NCBI GenBank assembly: GCA_021234155.1
Contig: JAJEKV010000071.1
Coordinates: 496,001 to 560,000 of the forward strand
Direction of reading: 5' to 3'
Origin: Isoetes taiwanensis
Lineage: Eukaryota > Streptophyta > Lycopodiopsida > Isoetales > Isoetaceae
DNA: 64,000 bases
Below are positions 23,501-33,715 of the stretch, piece after piece. The notes beneath the pieces are model-generated. The model worked only from the letters and a program-made list of their open reading frames with translations, had not been told where the DNA came from and ran no database searches. A program made the position numbers and the translations under genes. Numbering within the stretch: position 1 is the first letter of the stretch; every line of letters starts with the position of its first letter.

Positions 23501-24844
23501 ATGACAAAAATACACCAAGGTCACATGCCGCAGGAGAAAGCAAAGCTAGGCAAGTCTGCAAGGCATTATAAACAACTCATACCTGGTTCCGCTTCCACCC
23601 ATCCACTTGCACAACTGTAATGCCTTTTCAAAGTACTAGGAACATGTATAGGAATCTACATAACACTTTCATCATTTTATTTCAATGTAAATAGTATTGC
23701 ATCTGCTATTTCTGTATTAATTCAACCTCATCGACTGCTTCTTACACTGATCCGGCACCAAAACATGCTTGATGAAGGGCTCTCTGAGGCAAACCCATGC
23801 TTGCATAACTTCGATTCCTAACCCGGCTTTGTTCCATCCTGTTCTGGAATTTTTCGCATCTGGCCACCATGGATTTGTAAGGCGAATCCTAACCCGGCTC
23901 CGTCCCATCTTGTTTTGGAATTTTACCCAGTTTGGAAACGTAAACTAACATATTTCATGTAGCAAAACCTAAAATGGCCCCATTTTCATTAAGCTTTGAA
24001 ATACGAAACAAGCCCCAGGATAATAGTAGAGAATGACAAAGACTCTTCCTTTGCTTTGAGAATCTGGTGCCTTCTCCTTCACGAAGAGTGAATAGGCCCA
24101 TGGTCGGGAAAGAATCGATGCGATCCGCAGAAAATCCATCTGCCCTATCATATTTCCCTATCTAGTGGCTTGAGATAAAACACATCATCTCAGGGTCAGA
24201 AATATTAATGTGGACGTGCAACGTGGATAGACTAGGATTTCAAGAAAGGTTGTAGGCTTGGTTGGGCTGGTGTGCTAAAAAAAAAAGATTTTGCTCATGT
24301 GGGAATGACACGTGGATCCATAGGCTCATTAGGGCTGGTGTGCTAAAAAGGAAAAAAAGAAAAGAAAATAATAATGGGAAATTCGACCCAAAACCTTCGG
24401 CAAAAGCTAAAGAAATTGACAAATGAAGATAATTCTCAACCATGCGAACTGCAAGGCCAGTTTTTGTTTTCTAGCATCATCAATGTATGGTTTTAACATA
24501 CTTATACTTGCCAAAACCACACAAAACCTTATTTAACACCTGCACTTTTCTTCAATCGTAGAAGATGAAGATAATGTACATAAAGCAGTAGTATGGACAT
24601 ACATAATAATCTAGTAAGGTGTTGATTTCCTCCTCGTTATACAATGGAGGCAACTTGAGTTGTTGGCCCCTTGGCCATGTATATGACATTTTACACTTGC
24701 CATGCCCTTACCTAAACATTGCAATAACTTTAATATTTCATTTCTTTTTCCTTGGCATCATTCCTACACCCCATAACTTTATCTTTATTTCAACTAGTTA
24801 TTTCTTTGCCATGCTTCATAACCCGTGGAAAAATATTGAGGGTT
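20501..24844. other. Long gene-free AT-rich region
   Basis: No supported gene. The ~20,940-20,985 segment (GCGGCGGCCTTGGTCGCCG then TAAATTTCTTGTA) resembles a transposon terminus but has no partner. A 20-base unit TCGTATCTAGAT[TC]GCTAAAG is doubled at 21,887-21,926. A diverged direct repeat containing GGTCACC[GA]AGCTC and ATATTGAT[TC]AGATCCATCAA occurs at about 21,730-21,780 and 22,017-22,070. The remainder shows nothing I can name. Confidence 0.4.
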
Positions 24845-25262
24845 GGATATCTCAACACTAGAGTACAGTTGACAATCGGATACTTGGCGGGGACTTGAAT
24901 ATAACAGATGTTTGGGATCAAAAAGTTGGATTGCACAAAAATTTGCAGGAGGATGAGGAGCGAGTTTGGTTCTCTCTTATCCACAATGTTGGCCTCTCCT
25001 TGATGCCCCCTTCAAATACCTCATTTTCTTGGTCTAATAAACAAAAAGGTTGAGACATGGTCTATTATCTACTTGATAGATTCTATATGCCAAACAAATG
25101 AGCTTGCTTTATGGATAAATTCTATGTTGAAGATGACCTGGCATTCTCGCACTCGGACCATGTTCTACATAAATTGGTTTTTGAAGACATTCCATCCTCC
25201 AGAAAAATAGATAATATTTTTTTCAAATTTAATACTTCCTGGCTTACAAAAGAAGCCAGATT
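24845..25262 (+). mobile_element. L1-like LINE endonuclease fragment
   Basis: Encodes part of an apurinic-type endonuclease: RILGGDLNITDVWDQKVG, then SFSWSNKQKG, LLDRFYMP and HSDHVLHK, the usual GDFN...SWSN...RLDRFL...SDH order. It is interrupted by stops at about 25,052 and 25,102 and ends abruptly where a minus-strand LINE begins, so it is a separate truncated insertion abutting that LINE. Confidence 0.8.
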
Positions 25263-25269
25263 TGGAAGA

Positions 25270-25763
25270 GGCGGCGGTTAGAGGGAAAGAATGCAGTTTA
25301 CACAGGATTCATGATTTTACTTAACATTGGTTTCATCCTATTGGCCAACAATTTTGCCAAAACTTTGTAGCTTGTATTGGTTAATGAATTAGGTCTCCAA
25401 TCTGAGAAACCTATTGCTTTATCTACCTTGGGCACCAGAGCAATAAGGCCAGCATTTATTGCAAGATGGAGACAATCAGCTAACCAAGCCCCTTGGATAA
25501 AGACAATAAGATCGTCCTACAATTTGTCCCAAAATTCTTTGTAGAACTTAGGGGAAAGCTATCAGGCCCTATACTCTTTTCAGAAGCCATTGAGCTCAAA
25601 GTATCAAATATTTCATGCTTCTGTGGAATAACCATAAGAAGCTCATTATCAACTGGTGCAGTACAAGGGTCAATAGAATAAAAAAATTCCTTGAGATCTG
25701 TCTTTAACATAATGATAGTTACTTCTTATGGCTAGAGATCGGGCCTCTGATTCTTCAATGTGC
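25270..25763 (-). mobile_element. LINE (minus strand), reverse-transcriptase part, left of the outer transposon
   Basis: Read on the minus strand from 25,763 leftwards, this encodes KHIEESEARSLAIRSNYHYV, then the RT start (SMASEKSIGPDSFPLS), then LIALVPKVDKAIGFSDWRPN and YKVLAKLLANRMKP. It is the continuation of the LINE at 47,267-49,500. With the 21.5-kb transposon and one TTGA copy removed, the reading frame runs straight across the junction (LEIDV followed by KHIEESEAR). The LINE is truncated at its 3' side near 25,300. A few stops show it is dead. Confidence 0.85.
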
Positions 25764-25767
25764 TTGA
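25764..25767. repeat. Target-site duplication of the outer transposon, left (TTGA)
   Basis: TTGA directly precedes the left TIR, and an identical TTGA follows the right TIR at 47,263-47,266. The LINE frame is continuous if one copy is kept. Confidence 0.9.
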
Positions 25768-25794
25768 GGGTGTAAATTTGATAGTGGTACCCCA
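25768..25794 (+). repeat. Left TIR of the outer transposon
   Basis: 27 bp, exactly the reverse complement of 47,236-47,262. Inside it follow GCTTTAAGTGCTTTAAATGC-type words matching the AAGCACYTAAAGCACC words inside the right end. Confidence 0.95.
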
Positions 25795-25971
25795 GCACTG
25801 TTCGGACACTTGCTTTAAGTGCTTTAAATGCTTATTCCTCGATCAAAATTTAGAGTAACGAATTTTGAGGTTGTTATTCCAGAAATAGCAATCCTCTTTC
25901 GAGGAGGAAGGGATCAATGACATGGATTGATTCCTTGGGCGCGAGATTGATTTCTTAGTTGATTCTACTAG

Positions 25972-28712
25972 ATGGCGAGATTTCTTGGATGGCGGGAATT
26001 TGTATCAGTTCTTGCTATCATTCTTCAATTCCGGAATAAACTAGTTCATTTCAATTGCAATTCGGACAAATTAGAATTGCAATTCCTTGATCATATCAAT
26101 TTCATGGCAAGTTCTCCTGAAAGCATTGATTCTGCTAAACGAAGAATTTACTTGGAGCTAGAATCCAGAAGAGAATCCAGAAAGAGGATTAGAGAATTGG
26201 AGAAGGAGAACATTGCACCTTTAGTACAGAAGAAAAAAGAACGTTCTCTGGGTCAAACAAGACAACAGGAACTTTCAAAAGAGTTAGAGGATTCTTTTTT
26301 TCACATTGTAAGGAATTGTGCTGATGATGATTCAAAAGGAAGAGTAGCACACAGTTTTTTAAAAAGGATCAAACATTTACCACATGTTACTATAGCAGAT
26401 CCCAAGGAATTTCATGTGATGAAAGATATGATTTCCAATGTGAGAGAAACTATTCAGGCACAAAAATTTCAAAGAAGTACTGATGTACTCCAAGCAAGGA
26501 AGACCACCCTCCAAATGGCAGCTTCCACAGTCAAAGGGATTAATCAGAGAGCAATTTCAAGGCTTCTTTCAGTTCTCAAAAAAACTGTAGCCCAGGCATT
26601 TAGAAGACGAATATGTGCAGAGTTTGATGCTGGTCCATGATCAATGCATGCAAGGAAGAAGAGATTTGATGCACTTTCCCCTGAAGAGATAAGTGTTGTG
26701 AGAAGGTTTTGGCATGAGAATACCCGAGTTTCACTTATAAAAAACATGTTAGAAAGCATGTAACTGAGAGTGGTGAGAAAATTGATCATCCAATACATTT
26801 GCTAGAAGTGACACAGGTATTCTTTGAACCATTTATTTGTTATTCTCATGCTTTTTTAGTTTCTACATTTCTTACATGGTTATGAAATCTAAATTTCTTT
26901 TTTTTTTGGTTTAGTTGCAACTATACCTTGCTTTTGAAAAGGAACATCCTGATATAAAGATATCCCAGCAGACTTTTGAAAGATTGAAACCAAGCTATAT
27001 TAGGAGGCTTTAAGAAAGAGAAACATGTTGTTGCTAATACCATCTGCATCTTGAGTTTGCCATGCAAGCCATAAATAACATGAGGACTGATCCTTATGGT
27101 GTACACAAAGATTGCAAGTGTAAGTGCAGAATTTGTGGTTCGGGTCCAACATGTATTGCTAAAGAACACACTATCAAATCAACTAGTGATTATTGGAGAC
27201 AAATTGTGTGTGCTAAGGATGAGAGATGAATGGCACAAGCATGCATGTCTAATGCAGACATGTACAAAGTGTGGTTTGAAGAGGTAAGTGTGGTTCCCTT
27301 GCAATTTCCAGTTTTGATTGCCTTGATTTTAACATATTTGATTGCTTTAAAATAGGCTGCCAATATGCCCCAGAGAGAAGTTTAAGAATAATAAGCAGAA
27401 TGTTAATTGGAAAGTGTTTGAATAGGTAAAAGTAGTTTAGATTTTACTCAACTAAAACTCTGAAGGCATTTGTTCCACATAATTACAGAGCTCATTGGCA
27501 AGCCAAACAATTCAGGCAATGTTTGACAACACTTGCAGATGATACTATTGTCTCTGTGATAGATTTTGCAGAGAATTATGGATTTAAAATTCAACAAGAA
27601 GCTCAATCCTGCCATTGGCATACTGATCAGGTCTCCATTCTTGTACACATCACTTATAGAAGAATGAGAAAATCAGAGGCAGAAGCAAGACAACAGAAGG
27701 AAGAAGATGACAAAGAGAATAAAAAGAAAAATGCTGCGAAAGAGAAAAGAAAAAACTCATTGAAAGGAATTGTGAAGGAGACTCACTTCTATAGCAGTGA
27801 TGACAAAACTCATGATACGTTTGTCCAGCATTGTCTCCAAAATCATGCAGATTGGCTAAAATCTATGGGAATTAACTATAACAAACATGTTTTCTGGAGT
27901 GATGGCTGTTCTTCACAGTTTAAGTCTTCAAGACCATTTTACTTCCTTGGTAGGTTTCACAAACATCTTCAAAAGGATATTCTCTGGAATTTTTTTGCTA
28001 GCTCACATGGAAAAGGTGAGCATGATGGTGCTGGGGCTGTCATCAAAAGGATTCTAACAAAGGAACAGATGAAATTTAATGGAAAGAAATTGCAGCAAAG
28101 GAGGTGGTTGCATTTCTTAGGTGGTACTTCAGCAACAATCCCACTGATAATGACATAACAAAGTGAACTTTACTGGTTTTCTTCTTCTCACATTAAGTGC
28201 ACTTAAAGCACTTAAGCACTTAAAGCACTTAGAAATTAAGGGCATGAAACTATAAATTGTTTGTGTATGTGGTTGTTAATAGGCTACTCCATTATGTAAA
28301 ACATGATAGTTCCCAGTTCTAAATTTGACTGTCTTCTTTTTTTATTTCTTGATATTAATATTCTTCAATTGTTTCAGCACTAAAAGCACTTACAGCACTA
28401 AGCACTTGTGCAGGTACTTCTGGGAAATTGGACCCTCAAAAATAGATAGATCTGAGAGATTTGACTGTCATACTTTGAAAGGAACAACTCCATTGCATAA
28501 GACCATGTGACAAGGACAACACTTTAAAGATAGCCTATAGACCTCTCTCATGCTTCTGTGAGAATTGTGTTCAATTCCAATGGGACTCCTGCACCACCAA
28601 GTCACGCATTGGTGGTTGGGAAATTATTGAACTAAAACTGAAGGAGATTAAAGCAGCTAATGATGCTAATAAAGCATCAGATGAGGACGTGCAGATAGAA
28701 GATGAACATGAA
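25972..28712 (+). CDS. Outer transposase gene, part before the inner insertion (broken)
   Basis: A DNA-cutting recombinase-type protein by inference. The first open segment (25,972-26,640) is helical and basic (RRESRKRIRELEKEN). Then come HPDIKISQQTFERLKPSYIR, a CxC-type motif RETCCC..YH, and a zinc-like motif EWHKHACLMQTCTKCGLKR, joined by a 72-bp GT-AG intron (27,284-27,355) to LPICPREKF. The core follows: IDFAENYGF (about 27,559), DQVSILVHITY, FWSDGCSSQFK (about 27,898) and HGKGEHDGAGAVIKR (about 28,008). The three aspartates in DFxENY, SDG and HDG are the likely catalytic triad. The last part has PLSCFCENCVQFQW. In-frame stops (for example after 26,637, and at about 27,010, 27,034 and 27,228) and frame changes show it is inactive. 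Another intron is likely at 26,817-26,914. The coding sequence is cut at 28,712 by the inner element and resumes at 43,525. Confidence 0.8.
28190..28412. repeat. Intronic clusters of AAGCACTTA words
   Basis: Two clusters (about 28,193-28,233 and 28,375-28,412) contain repeated AGCACTTAA / TTAAGTGC words like those just inside the transposon's two ends. They lie in a probable intron of the transposase that ends at TTGTGCAG near 28,413. Confidence 0.65.
28709..28712. repeat. Target-site duplication of the inner transposon, left (TGAA)
   Basis: TGAA precedes the left inner TIR, and TGAA follows the right one at 43,521-43,524. Keeping one copy joins the outer transposase codons ...GAT GAA CAT GAA and GAA GAG GAT GAT... 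in frame. Confidence 0.9.
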
Positions 28713-28737
28713 AAGTCGTATTTAATTAAAGTGGGAC
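28713..28737 (+). repeat. Left TIR of the inner transposon
   Basis: 25 bp, exactly the reverse complement of 43,496-43,520. The two sides then diverge but keep GGGACTCA words. Confidence 0.95.
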
Positions 28738-28814
28738 AAATCTCGAATTTTGGGACTCAGACTGAAAATGGGACTCATAATGACAAATTTTTTTACATTG
28801 AATCGTTGTTAGAT

Positions 28815-29040
28815 CAGGGGAAGGGGAAGGGGAAGGGGAGAAGTTGGGGAGAAGTTGAGAGAAGTAATGGAAGGGGATAAGTTAGAAGAAGGGGGGAGGG
28901 AGGAAGTTCAAAAAGGGGGTTGAGAAGAGGGGGCAAGGGGAGGTGAGAGGAGGTGAGTTCGAAAAGGGGGGGAGAAGAGGGGGCAAGTGGGAAGAGTTGG
29001 GGGAAGAGATGAAGGGGGAAGGGGAGAGGGGAAAACCAAA
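28815..29040. repeat. Purine-rich G-run tract
   Basis: Over 200 bases nearly free of C, with GGGGAAGGGGAAGGGGAAGG and many further runs of three to six G. It is capable of G-quadruplex or triplex formation on paper. Confidence 0.8.
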
Positions 29041-29109
29041 ATTATTAAAGGGGAATATATCCCCTTAAAATTCAAAATGATAATATTAAAATATAATTAA
29101 TAATTAATT

Positions 29110-29403
29110 TAATTACATATAAAATAATTTAATTAATTTAATAAAAAAATATAAACCGTCTTCTCGACTAATGAGTCGAGAATTGCCTTCACCTCCATTT
29201 GCTGAGTACCCCATTTGGCCCATGATTTTTTGACTGTCATGTCTTGGTAGAGCAGATCCCATAACCAGCCGGATACAGCCAGGATCTTGACCTTCTCCGT
29301 TAACCATTGTGCATGATTCGATATTTGGCATCCAAGTTGAGACTCCAGAAAAATCAGAGGCAATATTCCAGACGCTCAGAATGGCATTTGCCATTTTCGT
29401 CAT
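29110..29403 (-). pseudogene. SRPBCC / lachrymatory-factor-synthase-like gene fragment
   Basis: The minus-strand frame includes ANAILSVWNIASDFSGVSTW, MPNIESCTMVNGEGQDPGC and IRLVMGSALP. The W..ASDF.G...WMPNIESC..V.GE.G.PGCIR pattern is typical of plant polyketide-cyclase/Bet v 1-like proteins of the lachrymatory-factor-synthase type, which bind small hydrophobic ligands. Only about the first half of the domain is present. A second frame continues with KKSWAKWG. It lies inside the inner transposon's left arm, far from any complete gene, so it is best read as a captured host fragment. Identity is from pattern recognition. Confidence 0.6.
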
Positions 29404-29541
29404 GACTTAGAACCAGTTTTGGTTACATGACCAAAACGTAAAAGCAGAGAAGGCTGGGAAGGTAGACTGAATCGCCCATTATTTGCAATAAAGGACAGAT
29501 TATACCCGCCTTGAGCTTCGAATCATGCCAATACTTACATA

Positions 29542-29736
29542 CTAGACCGCAGGCATTTCGACCAAGGCTCCGCCTTTTTTCAATATCAATTCAAGACACC
29601 CATTAGGTAAAAACAGAGTAAAATCATCCTCTCTTGTCTGTTTCTTGAGATCTTGCTTTTGATCTTCTCCTTGAGCGACTTGTTCTTGGCAATCTGCTAC
29701 CTGATTTGGTACGCCAGACGAAATTCCTTGACCCAT
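29542..29736 (-). pseudogene. Small open segment, possibly part of the captured membrane-protein gene
   Basis: A 64-residue minus-strand frame, Gln/Asp/Lys-rich at its start, then DDFTLFLPNGCLELILKK. It lies downstream, on the same strand, of the membrane-protein start at 30,209 and could be a later exon. I do not recognise it. Confidence 0.3.
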
Positions 29737-29966
29737 AAGGCAAAAAGAAAACAGAGATCTGGTGTATAGGAGATCTGGTTAAGATTATGGCGAAGAATCG
29801 CTGGCATCCACATCCTGGGTTGGGACGGCCTCAGAAGCCTGCAGGGGAGCCTCTGTTTTTAGCAATCAGACATTCAATCCGGCCTCCGAATGAAGCGCCT
29901 ATGCGCCAGTGAAGCGCCTATAGCCGGAATGCCTGCCATCTCCATGTTGCTTTGCTGGACAGGATT

Positions 29967-30209
29967 TTAATCGGGCAAACAGGCGAGGCAGTGAAGCAGT
30001 CCACGACAGATAGGAAGCAACCCACAGCCGATGAAGCTTGGAAATCCGGCTCTACCTCTGGTTCCCGAACCTTGGCTTATATTTGTACACCGATTATCAA
30101 GCCCCCTTCTTTTCCAAACTAGAAGATAATAGAGCTCCGCTGCAAGAAGAACTGCCAGAATCGAAAATATTACTGTGAGCGCCACTCCCAGAGTACCCAA
30201 CGAGCCCAT
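29967..30209 (-). pseudogene. Small plant membrane-protein N-terminus (captured fragment)
   Basis: Starts MGSLGTLGVALTVIFSILAV and continues LLAAELYYLLVWKRR: one hydrophobic helix followed by an ELYYLLW..RR boundary. Small plant membrane proteins of unknown function share this pattern. The frame then runs on without known features to 29,967. It points away from the inner transposon's companion gene, and the adjacent right side (30,210-30,560) could be its former promoter. Function is unknown. Confidence 0.5.
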
Positions 30210-30535
30210 TTTTCGCCCAAATATCTGCCCTCTGCTTCATAAATCTGGTTTTCAACTTCCGTAGCTCACGAATCCATAAGTATGGCGCTCTAAAGAAAAG
30301 AAAAGAAAAGAAGCGGGATATGGAAGATTCAAATCAGCCCCCCATTCAAAACACACCAGCTATTTACACGAATATACCAGCTGCCTCTTAGTACACATTT
30401 TGAATTTCATTTTATCCCGCCCATTCTTTTGAACAAGCATAACAGCAGGGAGCGGGGAGGATAGCATGGCGCCCATCGATCAATAAGCGGAGGCGTAAAA
30501 AATATGGCGATCGACCAAGCGGCTATGCAGATCAG

Positions 30536-31673
30536 CCAGGCGGAGGCGCTCTAAAATATGGCGATCGACCAAGCGCCCAACTGTAAGTGGTGCGTTTGTG
30601 TTTTTCCTATTGCCATTTTCACTCTGAGGAGAAGGCGCTGGTATCTAAGTGCCCATTATTCAAATAGATATGGGATCATGCCTAAAGATCATGGATCACA
30701 AAGTAAAAATCAGGAATTTTCCTTGCTTCCCGACTTCTCATTTGCAGGAGAATTTTCCTTTGCAGGAGCCAGTTCTCGGTCTGTTTAGCCTGTTGTCTTT
30801 GAAACATTCTTGCAGTAATCCAAAATTCAGTGGGTAGATTTTTCTTGTACCTGTCACTCCTGCTTGGTATTTTGGCCTTGTGCAGTCTTAGCCTTGAAGA
30901 TCCGGCCCTGTGCTATCTTTAACCCTGCTTATCCGACCTGAGCAATCGCTCCTAATCCCTGCATATCCGGCCCTGTGCTATTTCTAACTACTTTTCCCGC
31001 CTCAATCTGAGCTCCTGATCCCTGCGGATCCCCTGGGCAAGCATTTCCACTCTTTCGGCTCTTTCTTTAGGGTTAGCCCAAATTTTGGATTTAAGATTAG
31101 GGTATGCAATTGATTAATTTCCCCCTTCCTAAGATTTTTTATTCTATAATTAGTTCTCGTATCATTTTTTAGCCTAAGCCACTTGTTTATTTATAGTATA
31201 TAGTTAGTTCTCAGGTCATTTTTTCGCCTAGCCATTTTTTCAGTCTAGAGTTAGTTTTCTGCCTAGCCATTTTCTCATGTTAGTTCTTCGTTTACGAATG
31301 TTAGCATAAGATATTTACTTATTTTTTAAGTTATTTCCTAACGTTTAGGGACTTCATCTTTTTTGGATTTTTCTACCTTCATTCTTGGGATTTCATCCAC
31401 CCTCTTTCTTGCCACTTTTGGCCAAGAGTCACTTTTTTCTCGTTTGCTATTTTACAACAATTTTAACAACAATCGCAGGTAACTTTTAAATGGTTACGAA
31501 ATTCTGGGAGGAATTTTTGCTTGGGACTCGCGAGTCGAGAAAGGCCTTCTGACCCCTAAAACCTGCGTTTTTCGCTTTGAGCTGCCTTTCTCGACTCGCG
31601 AGTCGAGAAAGGCCTTCTGACCCCTAAAACCTGCGTTTTTTCGCTTTGAGCTGCCTTTCTCGACTCGCGAGTC
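30536..31673. repeat. 1,138-bp tandem duplication, copy 1
   Basis: Begins CCAGGCGGAGGCGCTCTAAA. Identical or nearly identical strings recur exactly 1,138 bases later for most of the length, including a 76-residue open frame (MAIDQAPNCKWCVCVFPI...) that I do not regard as a gene. One visible difference is GCGATCGACC here against GCGATTGACC in copy 2. High identity implies a recent event. Confidence 0.9.
31520..31673. repeat. Palindromic minisatellite, first block
   Basis: Units of ~78 bp contain GAAAGGCCTTCTGACCCCTA, AAACCTGCGTTTTT and the perfect 18-bp palindrome CTCGACTCGCGAGTCGAG (31,590-31,607). The unit joins the two copies of the 1.14-kb duplication. Confidence 0.85.
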
Positions 31674-32811
31674 CCAGGCGGAGGCGCTCTAAAATATGGC
31701 GATTGACCAAGCGCCCAACTGTAAGTGGTGCGTTTGTGTTTTTCCTATTGCCATTTTCACTCTGAGGAGAAGGCGCTGGTATCTAAGTGCCCATTATTCA
31801 AATAGATATGGGATCATGCCTAAAGATCATGGATCACAAAGTAAAAATCAGGAATTTTCCTTGCTTCCCGACTTCTCATTTGCAGGAGAATTTTCCTTTG
31901 CAGGAGCCAGTTCTCGGTCTGTTTAGCCTGTTGTCTTTGAAACATTCTTGCAGTAATCCAAAATTCAGTGGGTAGATTTTTCTTGTACCTGTCACTCCTG
32001 CTTGGTATTTTGGCCTTGTGCAGTCTTAGCCTTGAAGATCCGGCCCTGTGCTATCTTTAACCCTGCTTATCCGACCTGAGCAATCGCTCCTAATCCCTGC
32101 ATATCCGGCCCTGTGCTATTTCTAACTTGCTTTCACCTGTCCAATGAGCTCCCGATCCTTGCGGATCCCCTGGGCAAGCATTTCCACTCTTTCGGCTCTT
32201 TCTTTAGGGTTAGCCCAAATTTTGGATTTAAGATTAGGGTATGCAATTGATTAATTTCCCCCTTCCTAAGATTTTTTATTCTAGAATTAGTTCTCGTATC
32301 ATTTTTTAGCCTAAGCCACTTGTTTATTTATAGTATATAGTTAGTTCTCAGGTCATTTTTTTTTTGTAGCCATTTTTTAGGTCTAGAGTTAGTTTTTTTA
32401 GCCATTTTCTCATGTTAGTTCTTCGCTTTCTTAATGTTAGCATAAGATATTTACTTATTTTTTAAGTTATTTCCTAACGTTTAGGGACTTCATCTTTTTT
32501 GGATTTTTCTACCTTCATTCTTGGGATTTCATCCACCCTCTTTCTTGCCACTTTTGGCCAAGAGTCACTTTTTTCTCGTTTGCTATTTTACAACAATTTT
32601 AACAACAATCGCGTAACTTTTAAATGGTTCTGAAATTCAGGGAGGAATTTTGCACGGACTTCCTTGAGTCGAAAGGCCTTCCTTGCCCCTAAAACCTCGT
32701 TTTTAAACTTTGAGCTGCCTTTCTCGACTCACGAGTCGAGAAAGACCTTCTCACCCCTAAAACTGCGTTTTTTTGAACTTTGGCCTTTCTTTCATTTCAT
32801 GAGTCGAAAGG
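31674..32811. repeat. 1,138-bp tandem duplication, copy 2
   Basis: Same sequence as copy 1. The match is close up to about 32,650 and then passes into a more degraded version of the palindromic minisatellite. Small indels cluster at about 32,125-32,150 and 32,360-32,430. Confidence 0.85.
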
Positions 32812-33010
32812 CCTCCCCCTAAAACCTGCGTTTTTAAACTTTGAGTTTGCCTTTCTCATTCGTGGTCGAGAAAGGCCTTCTACCCCTAAAACTGCGTTTT
32901 TTTTTGAAATTTGCCTTTCTCGACTCATGCGTCGAATTAGAAAGGCCTTCCCGACTAAAACCTCGTTTTTTAAGCTTTGAGCTGCCTTTCTCGACTCGCG
33001 GCCTGTATTT
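32650..33010. repeat. Palindromic minisatellite, second block
   Basis: About five degraded units with CTTTGAGCTGCCTTTCTCGA, CTCACGAGTCGAG, AAAGGCCTTC and CCCTAAAACCTGCGTTTTT. A related CTCGACTAATGAGTCGAG hairpin also occurs at 29,163-29,180. Confidence 0.8.
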
Positions 33011-33095
33011 TCCAAAAATGGCTCTAAGAACTGTGTTTTATTTTATTTTATTTTGCCTGTAGCATCACTTGACTAACTTGATTTTATCTTTTGCA

Positions 33096-33245
33096 GTCCT
33101 TATCTCGACCAGATAGTACATGCTTGGGAGCAATGAAAAGACCAGTTCATTGAAGAAAGATGCCGAGAAGAGGGTGGTGACATCAGTTGGACATACAAGC
33201 ACGTGGCCTATGAAGGAACTCCTCATACAAATTTCTATCGTCTGT
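33096..33245 (+). pseudogene. Orphan exon-like coding segment
   Basis: After a good acceptor (TTTTGCAG ending near 33,096) one frame reads PYLDQIVHAWEQ, an in-frame stop, then KDQFIEERCREEGGDISWTY and KHVAYEGTPHTNFYRL before a possible donor-like CTGTAAG. Its amino-acid texture is that of a real exon, but I do not recognise the protein. It sits between the minisatellite and the companion gene and may be another captured fragment. Confidence 0.35.
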
Positions 33246-33715
33246 AAGTTGCTCCGTGACTTGGACAGAGCTCCACGCGCCGTTTGCACTAGGTGGTTCA
33301 TGTGTGAAGAGGGTGTAATCATTGTGATAATACGACCACTATGGTCTCTTCACCCACTGTAATATATATTGTAATGAGCCCATTTATAAATATAAGGTAT
33401 CTCAAAACTAGTATTTTTTGGTGATTAAGTAAACAATTTGCTTAATTTTTGTTGGAATTTGGGTAAAAGCATGAAAGGGTGTCTATAAATGTAGCCCTTT
33501 TTGTACATATACATATGTACCGAATGCACATTTTTGGAATAACTGTCATCATGACCAGCTAGTAACTGCCATGATTAATGGCTATCCACTACTCAAACCA
33601 ATTATTATCTGGATTTTGAAATTCTTTCCCAAATTCTTTCTTGGTTTGCCTCTCGCTCACTATCCTCCCCGCCTTCTCTCGCTTGGATTCCTGATCACGA
33701 ATTCTTCATCTAGCT

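Noticed and set aside
24845-25763. Twin-priming inversion of one LINE
   Set aside because: The plus-strand piece is endonuclease, and the minus-strand LINE already has its own endonuclease at 47.7-48.3 kb, so these are two insertions.
30558-30788. 76-residue open frame, present again at 31,696-31,926
   Set aside because: It is simply carried by the tandem duplication, has no family resemblance, and lies in sequence with UTR/intron texture.
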